This document shows, piece after piece, positions 34,819 through 48,900 of a stretch of 64,000 nt of DNA. Position 1 is the stretch's first letter; each line of letters opens with the position of its first letter. The translations under genes were made by a program, and so were the position numbers. The notes beneath the pieces are model-generated. The model saw only the letters and a list, made by a program, of their open reading frames with translations. It was not told where the DNA came from and did not search any database. Source of the stretch: Spisula solida (Eukaryota > Mollusca > Bivalvia > Venerida > Mactridae); the NCBI GenBank assembly GCA_947247005.1, contig OX365953.1, forward strand, positions 4,841,001-4,905,000, read 5' to 3'.

Positions 34819-35299
34819 AGACAACATGTGCATGTGAATTAAACAAAAACATTTCAATGTTCATATCAACATGTATCTAGCTAAGCACATCAAGCCAAAC
34901 ATAGCTCTAGTGGTTACGTCCCAAACACCCCCAAGGCAGGGAACCCCCTTACCGCTACGCTAACATCCTATGCAAAAATAGCTTTTGGCGTGGTGCATAA
35001 ACGCTGTGTGGTGTTTGGACGTGCCTATGACATGTTGGTTACAATTTGTCGCTTTAGCATAACCATCGATTTTCCGTAATTCAGCTGGGTGTGACAGTTA
35101 TAAGCAGCCTTTTCACACACAGGGTACCAACAAGTCAACTTCCGGCAATGTCATTGAGTAGTATTGGTCCCCAAAATGTCATACAGTGCCTGGAAGTAAC
35201 ACGTGTTATTTCTCTCAATAAGCCATACAAATTGGTTTATATAGGATCGCAAAAAACGATACAGTGATTCGGTTTATACACTGTGGTTCTCACAGACTC

Positions 35300-35500
35300 G
35301 TTCTACATATAGCGAGTGATTTGAGCTCTCCGTGGCATGAGGCAAGTGAATTAAAGTCAGCACATCCTAGGTATCGTGTAGATAGAACCGAGTTAGGAGA
35401 AAGGGCCAGTCCCTTATATAAACAGAACCAGAACAAGAACTCATACAGTCGTGGTAATGGATACCATGAGGAGTGAGGTATCGAGAGTGCTTAGATATTG
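35300..35500 (+). mobile_element. SINE 3' part
   Basis: GTGGTAATGGATACCATGAG then GAGTGAGGTATCGAGAGTGC corresponds to the tail of the SINE at 48473-48700 (GTGGCGATGGATTACATC, AATGAGGTGTCGAGAGTG). The head is missing. Confidence 0.5.
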
Positions 35501-35825
35501 AAAACACGTGCATATGTTAACAAAGGACTTAATGACATCGTTGTTTTATTAATTTTGTTACATTGGAAATACGTGCATATGTCAACAAAGGACTAAATGA
35601 CGTCGTTGTTTAATTTATTTCGTTACATTGAAAACACGTGCATAATTTTATTTTTTATGTCAACAAAGGACCAAATGACGTCGTTGTTTAATTAAGTTCG
35701 TTATATTGAAAACACGTGCATATGCCAACAAAGGACTTAATGACGTCATTGTTTTATTAATTGCGCTATATTGGAAACGCGTGCATATGTCAACAAAGGA
35801 CTAACTGACGTCGTTGTTTGTGAAT
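35498..35825. repeat. About 66-bp tandem repeat, 5 copies
   Basis: Each unit runs AAAACACGTGCATATG, TCAACAAAGGACTAAATGAC, GTCGTTGTTTAATT. Three of the five keep an intact E-box (CACGTG) and nearly all a CRE half (TGACGTC), both conserved better than the spacer. The third copy has an 11-13-bp insertion. Confidence 0.85.
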
Positions 35826-35932
35826 AAAGATGTTCGCTACGAGAAGCCTGTGGCAACACACTCATATTTCCACCCCTGTTCTGGTCAAATAATCCATTTT
35901 ATGGAAAGAATTTCAAATTTCTGTGAATAATC

Positions 35933-36390
35933 AGGTTTCAGGTTATAAACCACTAAATGCATACGCGGACCAAATAGTCCTTACAGAAACTTCTGTTTGC
36001 CTGGAAATGGTGATATGCCTTGACAAAATGGAACTAGAATCATACTGTTGAGTTTAAAGGTATTGTTAACATGTAGTTGAATGAGTGAATGTGTTTCATC
36101 TTGAATATTTTGATATTTTGGCATATTTGACCATTTGGCACATTGGATCGGTCCGCGCATCTGTAAAAAATTGTCTTCCGCCGTTGACGAACAAAAACTT
36201 TCTTATACTGAACATGACCCCCTGTTTTGGGTCTTATTTTGTAGCTGAAACATACTGTTTTTCAATAATATAGGTCTGTCAACTGGCCATAGACTTTAAC
36301 ATGATATAATCTGGGGCTGACAATTGTCACTTTACATTGAGCTAAAGAACAATTTTATTTAGTGGTGTGTGACCTTCATAAAGCATCTGA
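35933..36390. mobile_element. TIR element (AACCACTAAAT ends), copy 1
   Basis: GGTTATAAACCACTAAATGC at the left and ATTTAGTGGTGTGTGACC at the right are inverted. The whole element matches 54555-54945 in reverse, e.g. AATATTTTGATATTTTGGCA, TCGGTCCGCGC, GGCCATAGACTTTAACATGA. Confidence 0.8.
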
Positions 36391-36969
36391 AACTGCGCAT
36401 TTTATGCCACATAGAAAGTTCGAACTTTAAAAAAATCGTCAACAATAAAACTTATCAAACATACATAATCAAAGTCGTCAAATCTTATTATTCGTCATAT
36501 GAACCGGAGTCATTCAAGCTCATGCAGAGATGGCAATGTGTACACGGTTCTTTTCTTGGCCTTTCGTGCTGTGCCGTTTCTGTTGAATCATGCCGCCTTC
36601 CCTGTACGTTTTTTACTCGTATCATCCACACACGATCCAGGCTTGTCCGGAAACATACAAAAACAGTCATAGTACAACCGCCTATCGCAAGTGGGCGCAA
36701 AAACACTGTAAATACAGCGATGCGACGGTAAGTTGGGTATGGATTGTCGCAAGAGCAAGATGGCTGAACTATCTCAACCACATTTCCCACCATCGTTTGT
36801 AAAACGTCATTTTTGAGCAGGTAAGACTGAATATGACCACTTTTGTTTCAAAGACTTTACGACAAAAGGAGAAAGTCAGCCTAAAGCCCGGATGACGAAT
36901 CACACACTAATTATCTTTTTAACACAGCCAGCGCATCAACTCGTCCAACATCTATATAGATAGTGATTT

Positions 36970-39900
36970 TCAATATATGTCAGTCAGCAAAGAAAATACA
37001 ATTATACCGAATGAACAAATTGATGAAATGATTGAAATTATGGTTAAGCCGAACCCAATCATAAAATGGCCGCCAGGAAACGTCTTTGATATAATCGATG
37101 CGAAAACTATTAGTCCAGAAATTGACAAGATTGCTGAAACAAAGAAAAACACGACGATGAATCCAAGGTTTATTGAAATTAAAACAATAAAGTATCGGTA
37201 TATAAACAGTGTGTTGAATCACGTGACTAAAATGGTACATTTTTTGTACTTAGCACACTTATAAATAATTATCTTAAAAAATCTAAATAATTTGAATTGT
37301 TTTCGAATCGATTCTTGGTAAGTAGAAAATATACATATAATAATGTACTAAGAAACCAGAAAGAGTCCAGAAATACTCAGAAATACTCAGAAACCATAAC
37401 TAGAACGAGGGTTACATTTAGCCTGCACTATATAACAAGTCAAACTGATTAAAGGTGTGTCTAGACAGTATATTTTGGTGTAAAATTTTTAGTTACGCAA
37501 ATATTAATTATTTAACAAGAGCACACAATGATCCTCAATCGTGAAAGAAAGGCTATTTTCCGTTTTATTAACCTTTGCAATGCATAGCGACAGACTGTCA
37601 TTTGGATAACCTCGGTCTTTATACATTGCAATAGGCGAATACATAATGTTTGTTACTTTCACATGAATGAAGCTGGACTTATGACTTAGACGGATAACAT
37701 TGGTGTATCATAGATCCTACACACGAGGAATATTTACCGGAGACAAACGGAAATGCCCGAGCTTTCACGATATAAAGACTGCTTGTTCACATTCTGATCA
37801 CCTCGGCCATTATGCATTGCAATAGTTTATTTACCGGAGACAAACGGAAATGGCCGAGCTTTCACGATTGAAAGCCTGTTTGTTTCGGGAGATCACTGCG
37901 TATGAAAATGCCATTGAGAATGGCGAGTTATCTCCCGTCGTTATTAAAAAAGCACAATCCTTTCAATTAAAGAACGTCACTATTCAATGGCACTTACCTC
38001 CAAGTACCGTCAACCCAGCTGCAATACATATCAGTGTTTTGTTGTTTATTTTGAGGTAAATATGTAGTACAGTAATAGTAATGCATATAACCATTGCAAT
38101 AATCGCCATAATGAGTAGAGTCTGTACTGCTTGTAACCAGCGGGTATTGGCATCAGATACTAAAAACAAGAAGACATATTATATGATACATTTATCTGCT
38201 AGCTAGGAGTCACCTGTTTGCCACATTTTCTACGCTACAGCGCCCCTCGCAAACAGAAGGGGTTGGGGCGTAACTATTGACACGCCCCTTCGCTGTCTGA
38301 GGAAACGTGCGAGTGTAGCGAGCTAGAAAAAAATAGAGTGTTCATCTGTGGTGAATTCACTGTGTTAAGGCACCTAGGTATATTCACTCTGTTAAGGGTT
38401 ACGTAAATTGTTTGAAATTCAGCAACTATGAAGAGTGCCAGAGTTTTAAAAACAACCGTTACGGGTCTATCTAGTGCATCGTTGCGTACCTTATTTGTCG
38501 CGTAAAACAAACGGACATGCCTCACTATAAAATCAAACCAATTATATAGTCCTTATTTATGAATTATCAAACTTGTTATTGCGCATGTATCTAGGAATTA
38601 TTCATAAAGCCTGGCTTTCTTGGCACTTTCACGAAGAGCCTTGATGGGTTTATAATATGGTCTATATATTAACACTGAAATGGAAATGGGCGCTATATAT
38701 CTGAGCAGCATACAGTCTGACAACCAAGTCGTTCTCTAGAGCATTGTTGTTTTAATGTTTAACATCCACTTATATTATACGAGCGCGAAATATGCATATT
38801 TTATAGTTGTGTGGCCTAGAACAAAATACAAAATATCGTACTCCGACGCGTTTAACCAATTGTATAAAATGTTACGCTGTTGACATAATTTCATGTTTGA
38901 ATTTCAAATTTATGGGGACGAAAAATAAAATTTGAAAGAAAAATACATTTTTTGGTATTTTCTGATGATGAAGCAGTTCAGTTTTAATATGTTTACATCT
39001 GAAATTAAAAGCTTAAAGTGAAAAAAAATCTTCGCCGGGAGGGCCCCCTCTCCCCGCAACCATCCCAGTCAAACATCACAAAAACTAGCTGTGTCTCCCC
39101 CACTCCAACTTGTCTTGATCGGGCCTTTGTGTACGCCTCCCCATCCATCGAAAGCCACACTATAGGAGTAGGCTATTTTTAGGTTATGCTTGATTATGTA
39201 CTTCAATCATAGAGTTTGTACCCCCCCCCCCCCGTTTTCTACCCGAGTTGAATATTTACCTATAGCTCCCTATTTACTACGTGACTCACCTGTAAAGGGT
39301 TAGTATAGGCTATTGATTATTTGTTGACGCGGTATTGAGTCGATAGGCCTACACGACAGTAAAATCATTGAATGCAGTGTACCGAACACTATTATAATCT
39401 ATACCGTTTTAGGACTGAGACATTGAATAGTGTATTGATTATTATTATGTCTGTAAACACAATGTGTGTAAATCAATTCAGTTTGTGTGATTTTTAGGAG
39501 TAACCTTTTCTTTCTACGGTAAGTGTTATGAACATTTGGTTTCTAACTATCTATTTTATCATACAGAGATGGTATATAAGGATATGGGTACTGTTTTATC
39601 AAAGCACATGTATACGGAAATCGTAAGCTTACGATCAAATTTTAATTCTTTGTACATGATCATACATGTGTATGTACTGTACTTGGTATACAATCCAATG
39701 AATTATAAAGTGTGGTAAGTAGAGCTGCAATAAATAATGATTCAGTTAATGAACTCATGCAAACCGTATCTGTCACCAATTTGCAGTTGTTAAAGAATTA
39801 TAAAGAATTTACTGTGTACAATATACAGACCACCAAGTGCCCGTGTTGGTCTTTGGGACTATTTCAACTTAAGTATCGAACGAGCTCTAGATTCTAACCC

Positions 39901-42900
39901 AAATATAATTATTACGGGTGACCTGAACGAAAATTTACTTAACAATAACACAACGCATTTAAGAAATATTTTGCTAATTAATAATCTAGAGAATGTTATT
40001 AATGAACCTACTAGAATTACAGCAACTACATCAACATTAATTGACCCTATTATAATATCTAATAACATCGAATTTTTTAAATCTGGTTGTTTAAACGTTG
40101 ATAACACAATTAGTGATCATAAAGCAACATTCATTTATCTCAAATACTTGATAGAAAATACTGCATGCAAAACCAGAAAAGTATGGTTATATAAAAGAGC
40201 TGACTTTCACCGTCTTAATGAATTAATGTCCGAAGAGAATGTTGGGATTTTATAAATACATTGGATATTGATCAAGCATGTGATAAACTAACCGATAAAA
40301 TCTTAGAGTTCATGGATTCATGTATTCCCTCAAAAATTGTAACTCTACGTCCAAATGATAAACCTTGGTACGACTCAGAAATTCGTCGTCATACGAAATA
40401 TAGGGACAGGCAAAAACGAATCGCATTAGGAAATAACACTCCTGCCAACTGGTCTAAATATAAAACATTGCGTAACAAAGTAAACAATCTTAAAAAATAT
40501 GCGAAAACCAGATTTTTTACAAACATCGAAAATAACATAGAAGATTATAGATTAAACAACAGCAACAACTACTGGAAGTCAATCAAAAAACTAATGAAAA
40601 ACTATAAATCACCTGATAACATTCCTGTTTTAAGGCACACTATTGATGGGCGTGACGACATTTGTATTAGTGATGAAGATAAAGCTAGCTGCCTTAATGA
40701 CTTTTTCGTTTCCATTTCAAATGTAGAGGACTCAAATACTGTTTTACCAACGTTTAGCAAAAAGACTTGTACAACTCTAGAAAATATTAAAATCAAAAAG
40801 TCCGATATCGAAGATATTATTCTAACGTTAGATGCTAATAAAGCGGTCGGACCAGACTGTATTTCTCATAAAGTTATAAAAAATGTGCGTTTTACGATTT
40901 CAAAACCTTTATGTATGTTATTTAATAGATCTTTAATTGAAGGAGTTTTCCCATCCAAGTGGAAATCAGCTCTTGTTCTACCTCTTTATAAAAAGGGAGA
41001 TAATCAATGTCCTGGTAATTACCGTCCTGTTTCTCTATTAAGTTGTTTAGGTAAATTGATGGAAAGATGTGTATACAAATATATGTACAACTACTTAATT
41101 ACAAATAAACTCATTTACGAAAAACAAGCAGGATTTCTAACTGGACATTCAACAGTGTTTCAACTAATTGACTTATACCATCAAATAATCCAATCTTATG
41201 ATTCGAAAATGCATACGTGCGTTATATTTTGTGACATTTCAAAAGCCTTTGATAGAGTTTGGCATAAGGGGTTATTGTTTAAATTAAATCAACTGGGAAT
41301 TGAGGGTCAACTTTTAAACTGGATCTCAAATTATTTAAATGATCGCCACCAACGTGTTTTCATAGGCCAATCTCTGTCTTCTACCAAAGGAATCAAATCA
41401 GGGGTTCCCCAAGGTTCAGTTTTAGGCCCATTATTATTTTTAGTTTATGTAAATGATATAACTGACAATTTACTCAGTATAACTAGATTATTCGCAGACG
41501 ATACTTCGTTGGCTTCTACTACGTCTAATGTAAATGATCTTCAAGGCATTTTAAATCATGACTTAAATGAAATATCACAGTGGTCTAAACAATGGTTAGT
41601 CACTTTTAATCCCGATAAAACAGAGGTCTTATACTTCGGCAATCAACAACCACCAATACTTGAATTTGGTAATAATTTATTAACTGCTATCGATAATCAT
41701 AAACATTTGGGTGTTACACTTAGCAACGATTGTAAATGGCACACCCATATTAATAATATTTTACTTTCCGCATCCAAACTCCTTGGAATTATGAGAAAAC
41801 TAAAATTTTCAGTACGACGTAAAACATTGAATCAAATGTATGTATCTTTTTTAAGACCAATTCTTGAATACTCTGCTATAGTGTGGGATAACTGCACCCA
41901 GTATGAAAAAAAACAGATTAGAAAAACTCCAAATTGAAGTCGCTAGAATTGTTACAGGTGTCACTCGCTCTACAAGTTTAGAAAAAATATATATAGAAAC
42001 TGGTTGGTTAACTCTTGATGATAGAAGAAAATATCAAAAACTTATTTTTATGTTTAAAGTAAAACACAATTTAGTGCCGGATTATTTAAATATATTGTTC
42101 CCAAGACAGAATAATGAAAACTCACATTACAACCTAAGGCATTAACATGATTTTCAGACACCTCCACGAAGAACAGCATTATTTGAAAGGTCATTCATTC
42201 CATCCGCTATTCACCTATGGAACGATTTACCACCATTATTAAGAAACTGTCAATCATTAAGTTTGTTTAAACGCGAATTGCTAAAAGATGTTTTTCCCGT
42301 CAACGTTGTCCCATCTCACTTTACGTATGGTAATAGATCAATGTCTGTATATCATGCTAGACTTCGTAATAATTGCAGTAATTTGAATAATGACTTGTAT
42401 GTTAATCACCTATCTGAGCATGATCTATGTTTGCAATGCAATTCACGCGAAGACGCAGTTCATTTTTTCTTTCATTGTAATCGATACGCAAATGAACGAC
42501 TCGAGCTTTTTCGCAGTACTCGTAACCTTCATCCTCTAAATATTAAGCTCTTATTGTTCGGAAATGATAATTTAACTTATGAAAATAATATAAAAATAGT
42601 AAATGCTGTTCATCGGTTCATTAAAGACACGAAACGTTTCAATGCATAAAGATTAGATCTAACGTCCACAACATTATTCTTTTCTTACTCCAAACCTTAC
42701 TCTTACTGTTCTGTTATTCTTACTCAATCCAGTCATTCCAATTAAAAATTGTTTGATTATTACCTTTGTAAATATGTCTCCATTATTCTTTCAGGTAAAC
42801 ATCTGTATTTAATTTAAATAAATCCTATGCCATATTAACATAGTAACTTGAATTATTATAATGTAATTGATATTGGTATAAGGGGAGAGCCATAACTAAG

Positions 42901-45900
42901 TTGTAGAACTTGTGGCTCGACCCTTTTACCCATGTATGTATATATATATGTATTTATAGATCTATTTGTATGTCACTGTTTGGGTAATAAAATATGTTTA
43001 AACTAAAAAATAATTTAAATTTTAGAATTTAAAGATATTCGTAAGTGCTTTGGTAAAACTGTACCATAGAATACAATCAAGGGGAAACTGGGCCAAAGTG
43101 TTACATGTTTTCAACTGTTTTCTTTATAAAACAACACGAAGTCATATACAGCTCTAGTAATGGTGTATGCATGAAACCACATTAATTTTTATTGTGACTA
43201 AATCATTGCTTTGATTAACCAACGGTTCATTTTGTTATAGCACGGATAATTTGACGTGATCCTGGCATTTATGCATGAATATATTTCAAGGTTCTTACGT
43301 TGAATATATAAATTTCGCGAGCAAATCGTGCAATATCGGTCCTTTAGATTCGTGTTGGTAATTACAAGTTCTTGAACTTGAACTTGGTAATTACACCTAG
43401 AACATCTTCGTGATACTTCCCGATTATGAAAACATACAACCGGGATTACAAATATAGACAAATGTCAATATATGAGCTGTGAAATTATGCTTATAAAAGG
43501 TCGAGAATCTTTTCAAATTATCCGGACTATAACAATTTTAAAACGATGTGAGAACAACTGCCAGTAATGGGGCGTTCACACTGGGACCCCGCTTCTACTA
43601 CGATCTAAAATTGGTCCAAATCGGGACCAATCGTGGGACAGTCGTGGTCAATCGGTAGAGGATCTTTGTGAACGTGGTAGAGTCGTGGTGGAATCGCGTA
43701 GGTCGGGAAGCTCCCCGACCTTACTACGCTTGTTTTGAACATGTTCAAAACAAGCGTAGCGGGATCGTGGCTAAAACGAATCGTAGTAAGAACGCAGTAC
43801 GGTCGTATTAAGATCGGCGAAATCGTAGAAACATCGGGAAAGCATATTGCCGGGATCTGCATGATCGTAATAACATCGTGGTCCAGTCGGCATCAAATTT
43901 AACAGTGTTTTCTATTGAAATATGTAAACTTCGCGTTAAAATACAGGTATAGATAGCTTTTATTCACAAAAAAGGCTATAAGCTTGTCATTCCACAAAGA
44001 AATAGGATGGTCATTTTCCTTGAAACCATTTGGACATACCGGTCGATCAAGGCAAACTTTTATGTGTTTTCCAAAAAAATATCGAGATATGAGGGAAGTC
44101 CACGAACATTCGGAACAGCCGGCCTCGTACATGCATATAATGTAGAAAGGGTTGTTTATTGTTACCTTAAAATATCATCTAATGTATTCAATGCCTCTTT
44201 CAGGCAATGACTTAATGAGTGAAGTGAAGAAAATGCCCCAAACTCATTGATTTGTGCCCGCATCATACCAAAGCGTACTAAGATCGTGTCAAGATCGTAG
44301 TATTGTCGGCATGAGCGGCGCAACATTGTGCTACAGTCTTTTAGGTCTGTCTACCAACGTAGCAAGGTCTTGCAGATTGTTGCGCCATCGTAGTATAAAC
44401 GTTTCACGATCGGCACTAATCGCGGTGGAAACGTGGTGCAAGCGTAACATCATCGTATCGGAAACGCTGTGGTCGTAGAGTAATCGTAGCACAAGCGTCG
44501 ATCAGACGTTCCGGTGAAGATTTTTATAAATTTTCTTGGCGCCGATCTCGTCACGATTTATACTTTTAGGCAGGTCGGGACAGATCGGCATGATCGTAGT
44601 AAGAGCGTAGCCCAGTGTGAACGGGATGTAAATTTACAATCAAGGCGTTGTCATGCTTCGATAAATTCGCTTTATTAACATTCATTGATTTATTAATTCC
44701 CAGGATAAGTGTAGTACTTTATTAAGCTGTGTTTACTTTCGATTTGAAGATATTTTTTTAAATCAGGCACTTACACAATTGATTAACCTACATACGCTTA
44801 AATTGGGATACGCGTATTGATCGTAGAAAAGTTATCAGAGAAAAATATTCATTCAACACGCTCATGGGCGTAGCAAATGGTCAAACGTGGGACTTTTTTC
44901 TGACCGATGTCTTTATTACACAATTATTTATTTAATACCTTACCTGATTTGTATTATGACATGTAGCATGATGGCATTAGAATGATCTTTATCAAAGTGT
45001 GATGAAAGGGGGAGGGGTCTGAACTGGATCTAATGGCGATAAATATGATTTGGAACAAGATTCAACAATTTTACTCTCAAGTACTTACTTCCGGTACTAC
45101 CTTGTCTTATTCCACGGAAAAATACCGTCTTCACCAAAAGATCCAGTTCAGACCCGTTCCTACCTATTTCCGGTATGGAAAAATACCGAGGTGGTTGCGG
45201 GGCTTTAGCTTGAGACCCTAAACAGGAAGTGACCTCTTATCAGTCCAAGTGTTATGTAAACAAAATCAGGCTCAAGCCTATGACCCCTGGACAGGAAGTG
45301 ACCTCTTATCTCATGTTAAATAATTATTGAGGCTCTATCCCCCATTCATCAAAAGTGCATTCAAATACAAGCAATGATTCTGTTTTCCTGTTAAAAACAA
45401 CATACACCACTGTCGCGTTTGTTTAAATTCATTGTGTATCTTTCCTAATACATGTAATAACCATAAGTCTTCCTAAAAACGAGACAGAGTTATAGTTCAT
45501 GTTTTACAGAGTCAGGTATTGGTGGTGAGAAAGTGTTGTAAGTTTCAAAGAGCTCGCTGTGGACCGTACAACGTTGCTAGCGAGTTTTCAAGTTTTTGCA
45601 TATAATATATCTGTACAAAACACCATACAAGTCAAATAGTTTCCTGCGGGTAAATACCTGCGGCCTGGTAATTTAGTTGTATTGTTTAGGACGTGGTTTT
45701 TGCAGTTTGGGTGCAATTCGAATTTATTCCGGTGTAAGTTTAAATTAATGTTTCTGTCAAAATAATTCCAATACATGTAAAATCGGACAATACCGATAAT
45801 CCTCCAATTATTTGGTTGTGTTAAATGTATGTGCCGAACGAATGAACAAATTCAAAAAATTATCATGTATCAATACAAATGTACCATGCTTCTGTAAATC

Positions 45901-48900
45901 AAAGCGATGTGTTCTCTACGGGATGTAGTGCATTGCCCACTATATTTATTACTGACTGGAAATCTTATGCAGCTGCAGACACCTGCTGTTTAGATTCGTG
46001 GTCTCGCGTTCAAAGTGAAATTTCGGAATAGTTTTGCTTTCTTTGGTAAATAAACTATTGTAATGCGATAAAGACCGATGTTATCCGCATGGAATAATGG
46101 AATTAGTCTGGTTCACGACATTCTTACAAAATGCTGCTTTTTATTGGATATTTTTTTTGAAATCGTCAACCATCGAGAACATGTCACGTGCCCCTCCGTG
46201 GTCATTTTACTTTTGGCAATCCAATATAACCTCAAGCCGCAGATTAATTACAGGTCCTGGTATTGTGTTATTTGATTCAACTCGACATAAATGACAATCA
46301 TATAGATATAGTAAATACATAACAATAAGTACCTAGGTTTTATTATGCATGATTTTGTACTTTAATCTATGGACTAACCTTATAAGGGGTATACTAAAAA
46401 GTAAAAACATATTGATTTTTACAGTTGTAATAGACACCCAACGTGAAAGCAATTTAAGCCTCCCCTTTTCAGAAGACGAGCAATTCTGATCACCTCGGCC
46501 TTTATGCACGTTTATTAACCTGAGACAAACGGAAATGGCCGAGCTTTCACGATTGAAGACGAGCCCATTATTTGGATTACCCTAGTTCAATACATGTATA
46601 CTATACGCTATACAGTATTTTTTTTATATTTTCAGTTGCTGTGTTGCTTTGATAGAAAACTCAAAATGTTTTCCCGGCTGACGAGAATTCGACCTTCACT
46701 GAAGCTTTTAGTTAAAATAGGACTCATCTTATTTATGCTTGTAGCTATACATTTAACGATTCTTAGCCGAAGGGCTTTAAGAATACACAAAAGTGGGGCT
46801 CTATTCAAACCAGCTCTACCATTAAATCGTGGAAGGGGTGTGTACTCGTACATTGGGCTTGATGAAAAAGACAATTTTATTAAAAAAGCCCACCCAACTA
46901 ATTGGAAGCCGCGTATTTTATTCACGCCCTATAAAAATGTTGTCACGTGGAAACTGTGGAACCCTGATTGCATGAAATCTTGTCCCGTGCAGTGTGACGT
47001 CACCTTTAATATGTCAGATGTAAAAAACGTTGACGCCGTGAATTTTTATCTGGTTTCATTGTGGTCAGACAATTGGGCTATTGGGTCCACAGAAACAATC
47101 CAATTCCCGTCTTACCGACGGTATGACCAAGTATGGATTCTTTCAAACTTCGAACCGCCGTCAAACTTGTTCGGAGACATTCGAGTTTTTAACGGCATGT
47201 TTAACTGGACAGACTGGTATCGAACGGATGCTACCATTTTTCGCCCGTATGGGAGATACGAGGAAAAACGATTACAGGAAAATAACGACGAAGAATTAGA
47301 ATTGCATGAACGGAATATTCATAAAGAAAAACGTCATGAAATTATCGGAGTGGTTAGTAATTGTAAGGATGCTTCGAGACGGTACAGATTTGTGGAAGAG
47401 TTATCTAAACATATAAAGTTAGATCTGTACGGCCATTGTTATGGCAATATATGTGGTGATGATGGAAATTACTCAACTTGCGACCATCTGACGAAACAGT
47501 ACAGATTTTATCTGGGACTAGAAAACACATACTGCAAAGATTACGTCACGGAGAAGTATTGGGGCGCGCTAGAACGAGACCAAATACCAATTGTTAGTTG
47601 GGATTTGAACAATATCAATAAAGATATTCCTATACCTGGGTCCTACATAAGTATTCAAGACTTTGGTAGTATCAAAGAACTTGCTGAATATATAAAGAAA
47701 GTTAGTGCAAATGAAACATTATATAATAGTTATTTTGCATGGAAGAAGAAATATACGACTAGAGGTCTAGAGTGTGCGGCTTGTGCGATATGTAAGAAGT
47801 TACACGGACCGATGAGACCACAGGTATATGAAGATTTAGACGGCTGGGTCCGAGATGATGTCTGCGAAAAGGTTAATGTAAGTGCCGAGTCTATAAAATA
47901 CATGATATTCGTTCGTTCGTACGATTAAAAGTAGAATGGGAAAATTAGTTTAACGCTTATTTATAACTTCTTAACGGATTAGAATATCAAATTTGTACAT
48001 AGCACAACAGTTTATTTAATCTTTACACAATACGGAGAGAGAATATATTTGGTTATGTTTATACGATGTTTCTTATTTAATAAAAATAAGAAAAATCGTT
48101 TTTATCACTATTCATTGTTATTTTACAGCGTTTGTCTCATTTCCTTTAGATCACCCACGTACTTGTTTAATCATCACTTGAAAAAGGATTAACATTAATA
48201 GGGCTAATGTTATTATCTGACTGAAGTTTTAATGAGATTGCTTAAATACTAGAACTAGTACAATGTAATGATGTCCACGTGCATTTTTTCTTTATTTCAG
48301 AAACGGAGTTTCAAAGACACAGCATTCAGTGAATTTCTATTTTGGAACTTAGGGATCTGAATTTATTCTTTCACCGATAAGACAATGTGTAACAGAGAGT
48401 CGTATCTAAGGGATCATCTCTAGAAGAATGGGGAATATGATACACCCACGTAACTACATTGCACAAACCTCCTCGATAGCCTAGTGGTTGAGCGTTCGCT
48501 TCGAGTGAGGGAGGTCTCGGGTTCGATCCCTGGCCGCGTCATACCAAAGACGAAATAAAAATGGTACCAGAAATTCCCTTGCTAGACGCTCAGCATAAAA
48601 GGGAAACTGGCTTCTCTTCTCTCATACCCTCGTGGCGATGGATTACATCAGGAATGAGGTGTCGAGAGTGATTAATATAAGTTGGAAAAACTTGTTTCAC
48701 AATCGACCTTAAATAAATTAGTATAAACTAAACCAAGAAGACTTTATTACATGTACAAGAAAAGCACTCCGTAGTTTTATAATAGGGAGGTTGTATGGAA
48801 ACGTGTACGGAACAATTACTTGACTACCCGTCAAAGTGGCCCGAGTAGGACACCGTATATAAAGTCACAGTCGAGCTAAAAAATCTAAATAGTATCTAAG

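Noticed and set aside
36488..36802. 101-codon minus-strand frame just 3' of the claudin-like stop
   Set aside because: No recognisable domain, and overlapping + strand frames of similar length; it is more likely 3' UTR.
46594..46665. N-terminal 24 codons of the fucosyltransferase frame
   Set aside because: A splice acceptor at 46635 and the hydrophobic, low-complexity content suggest this part is intron; ATG at 46666 gives a normal type II protein.
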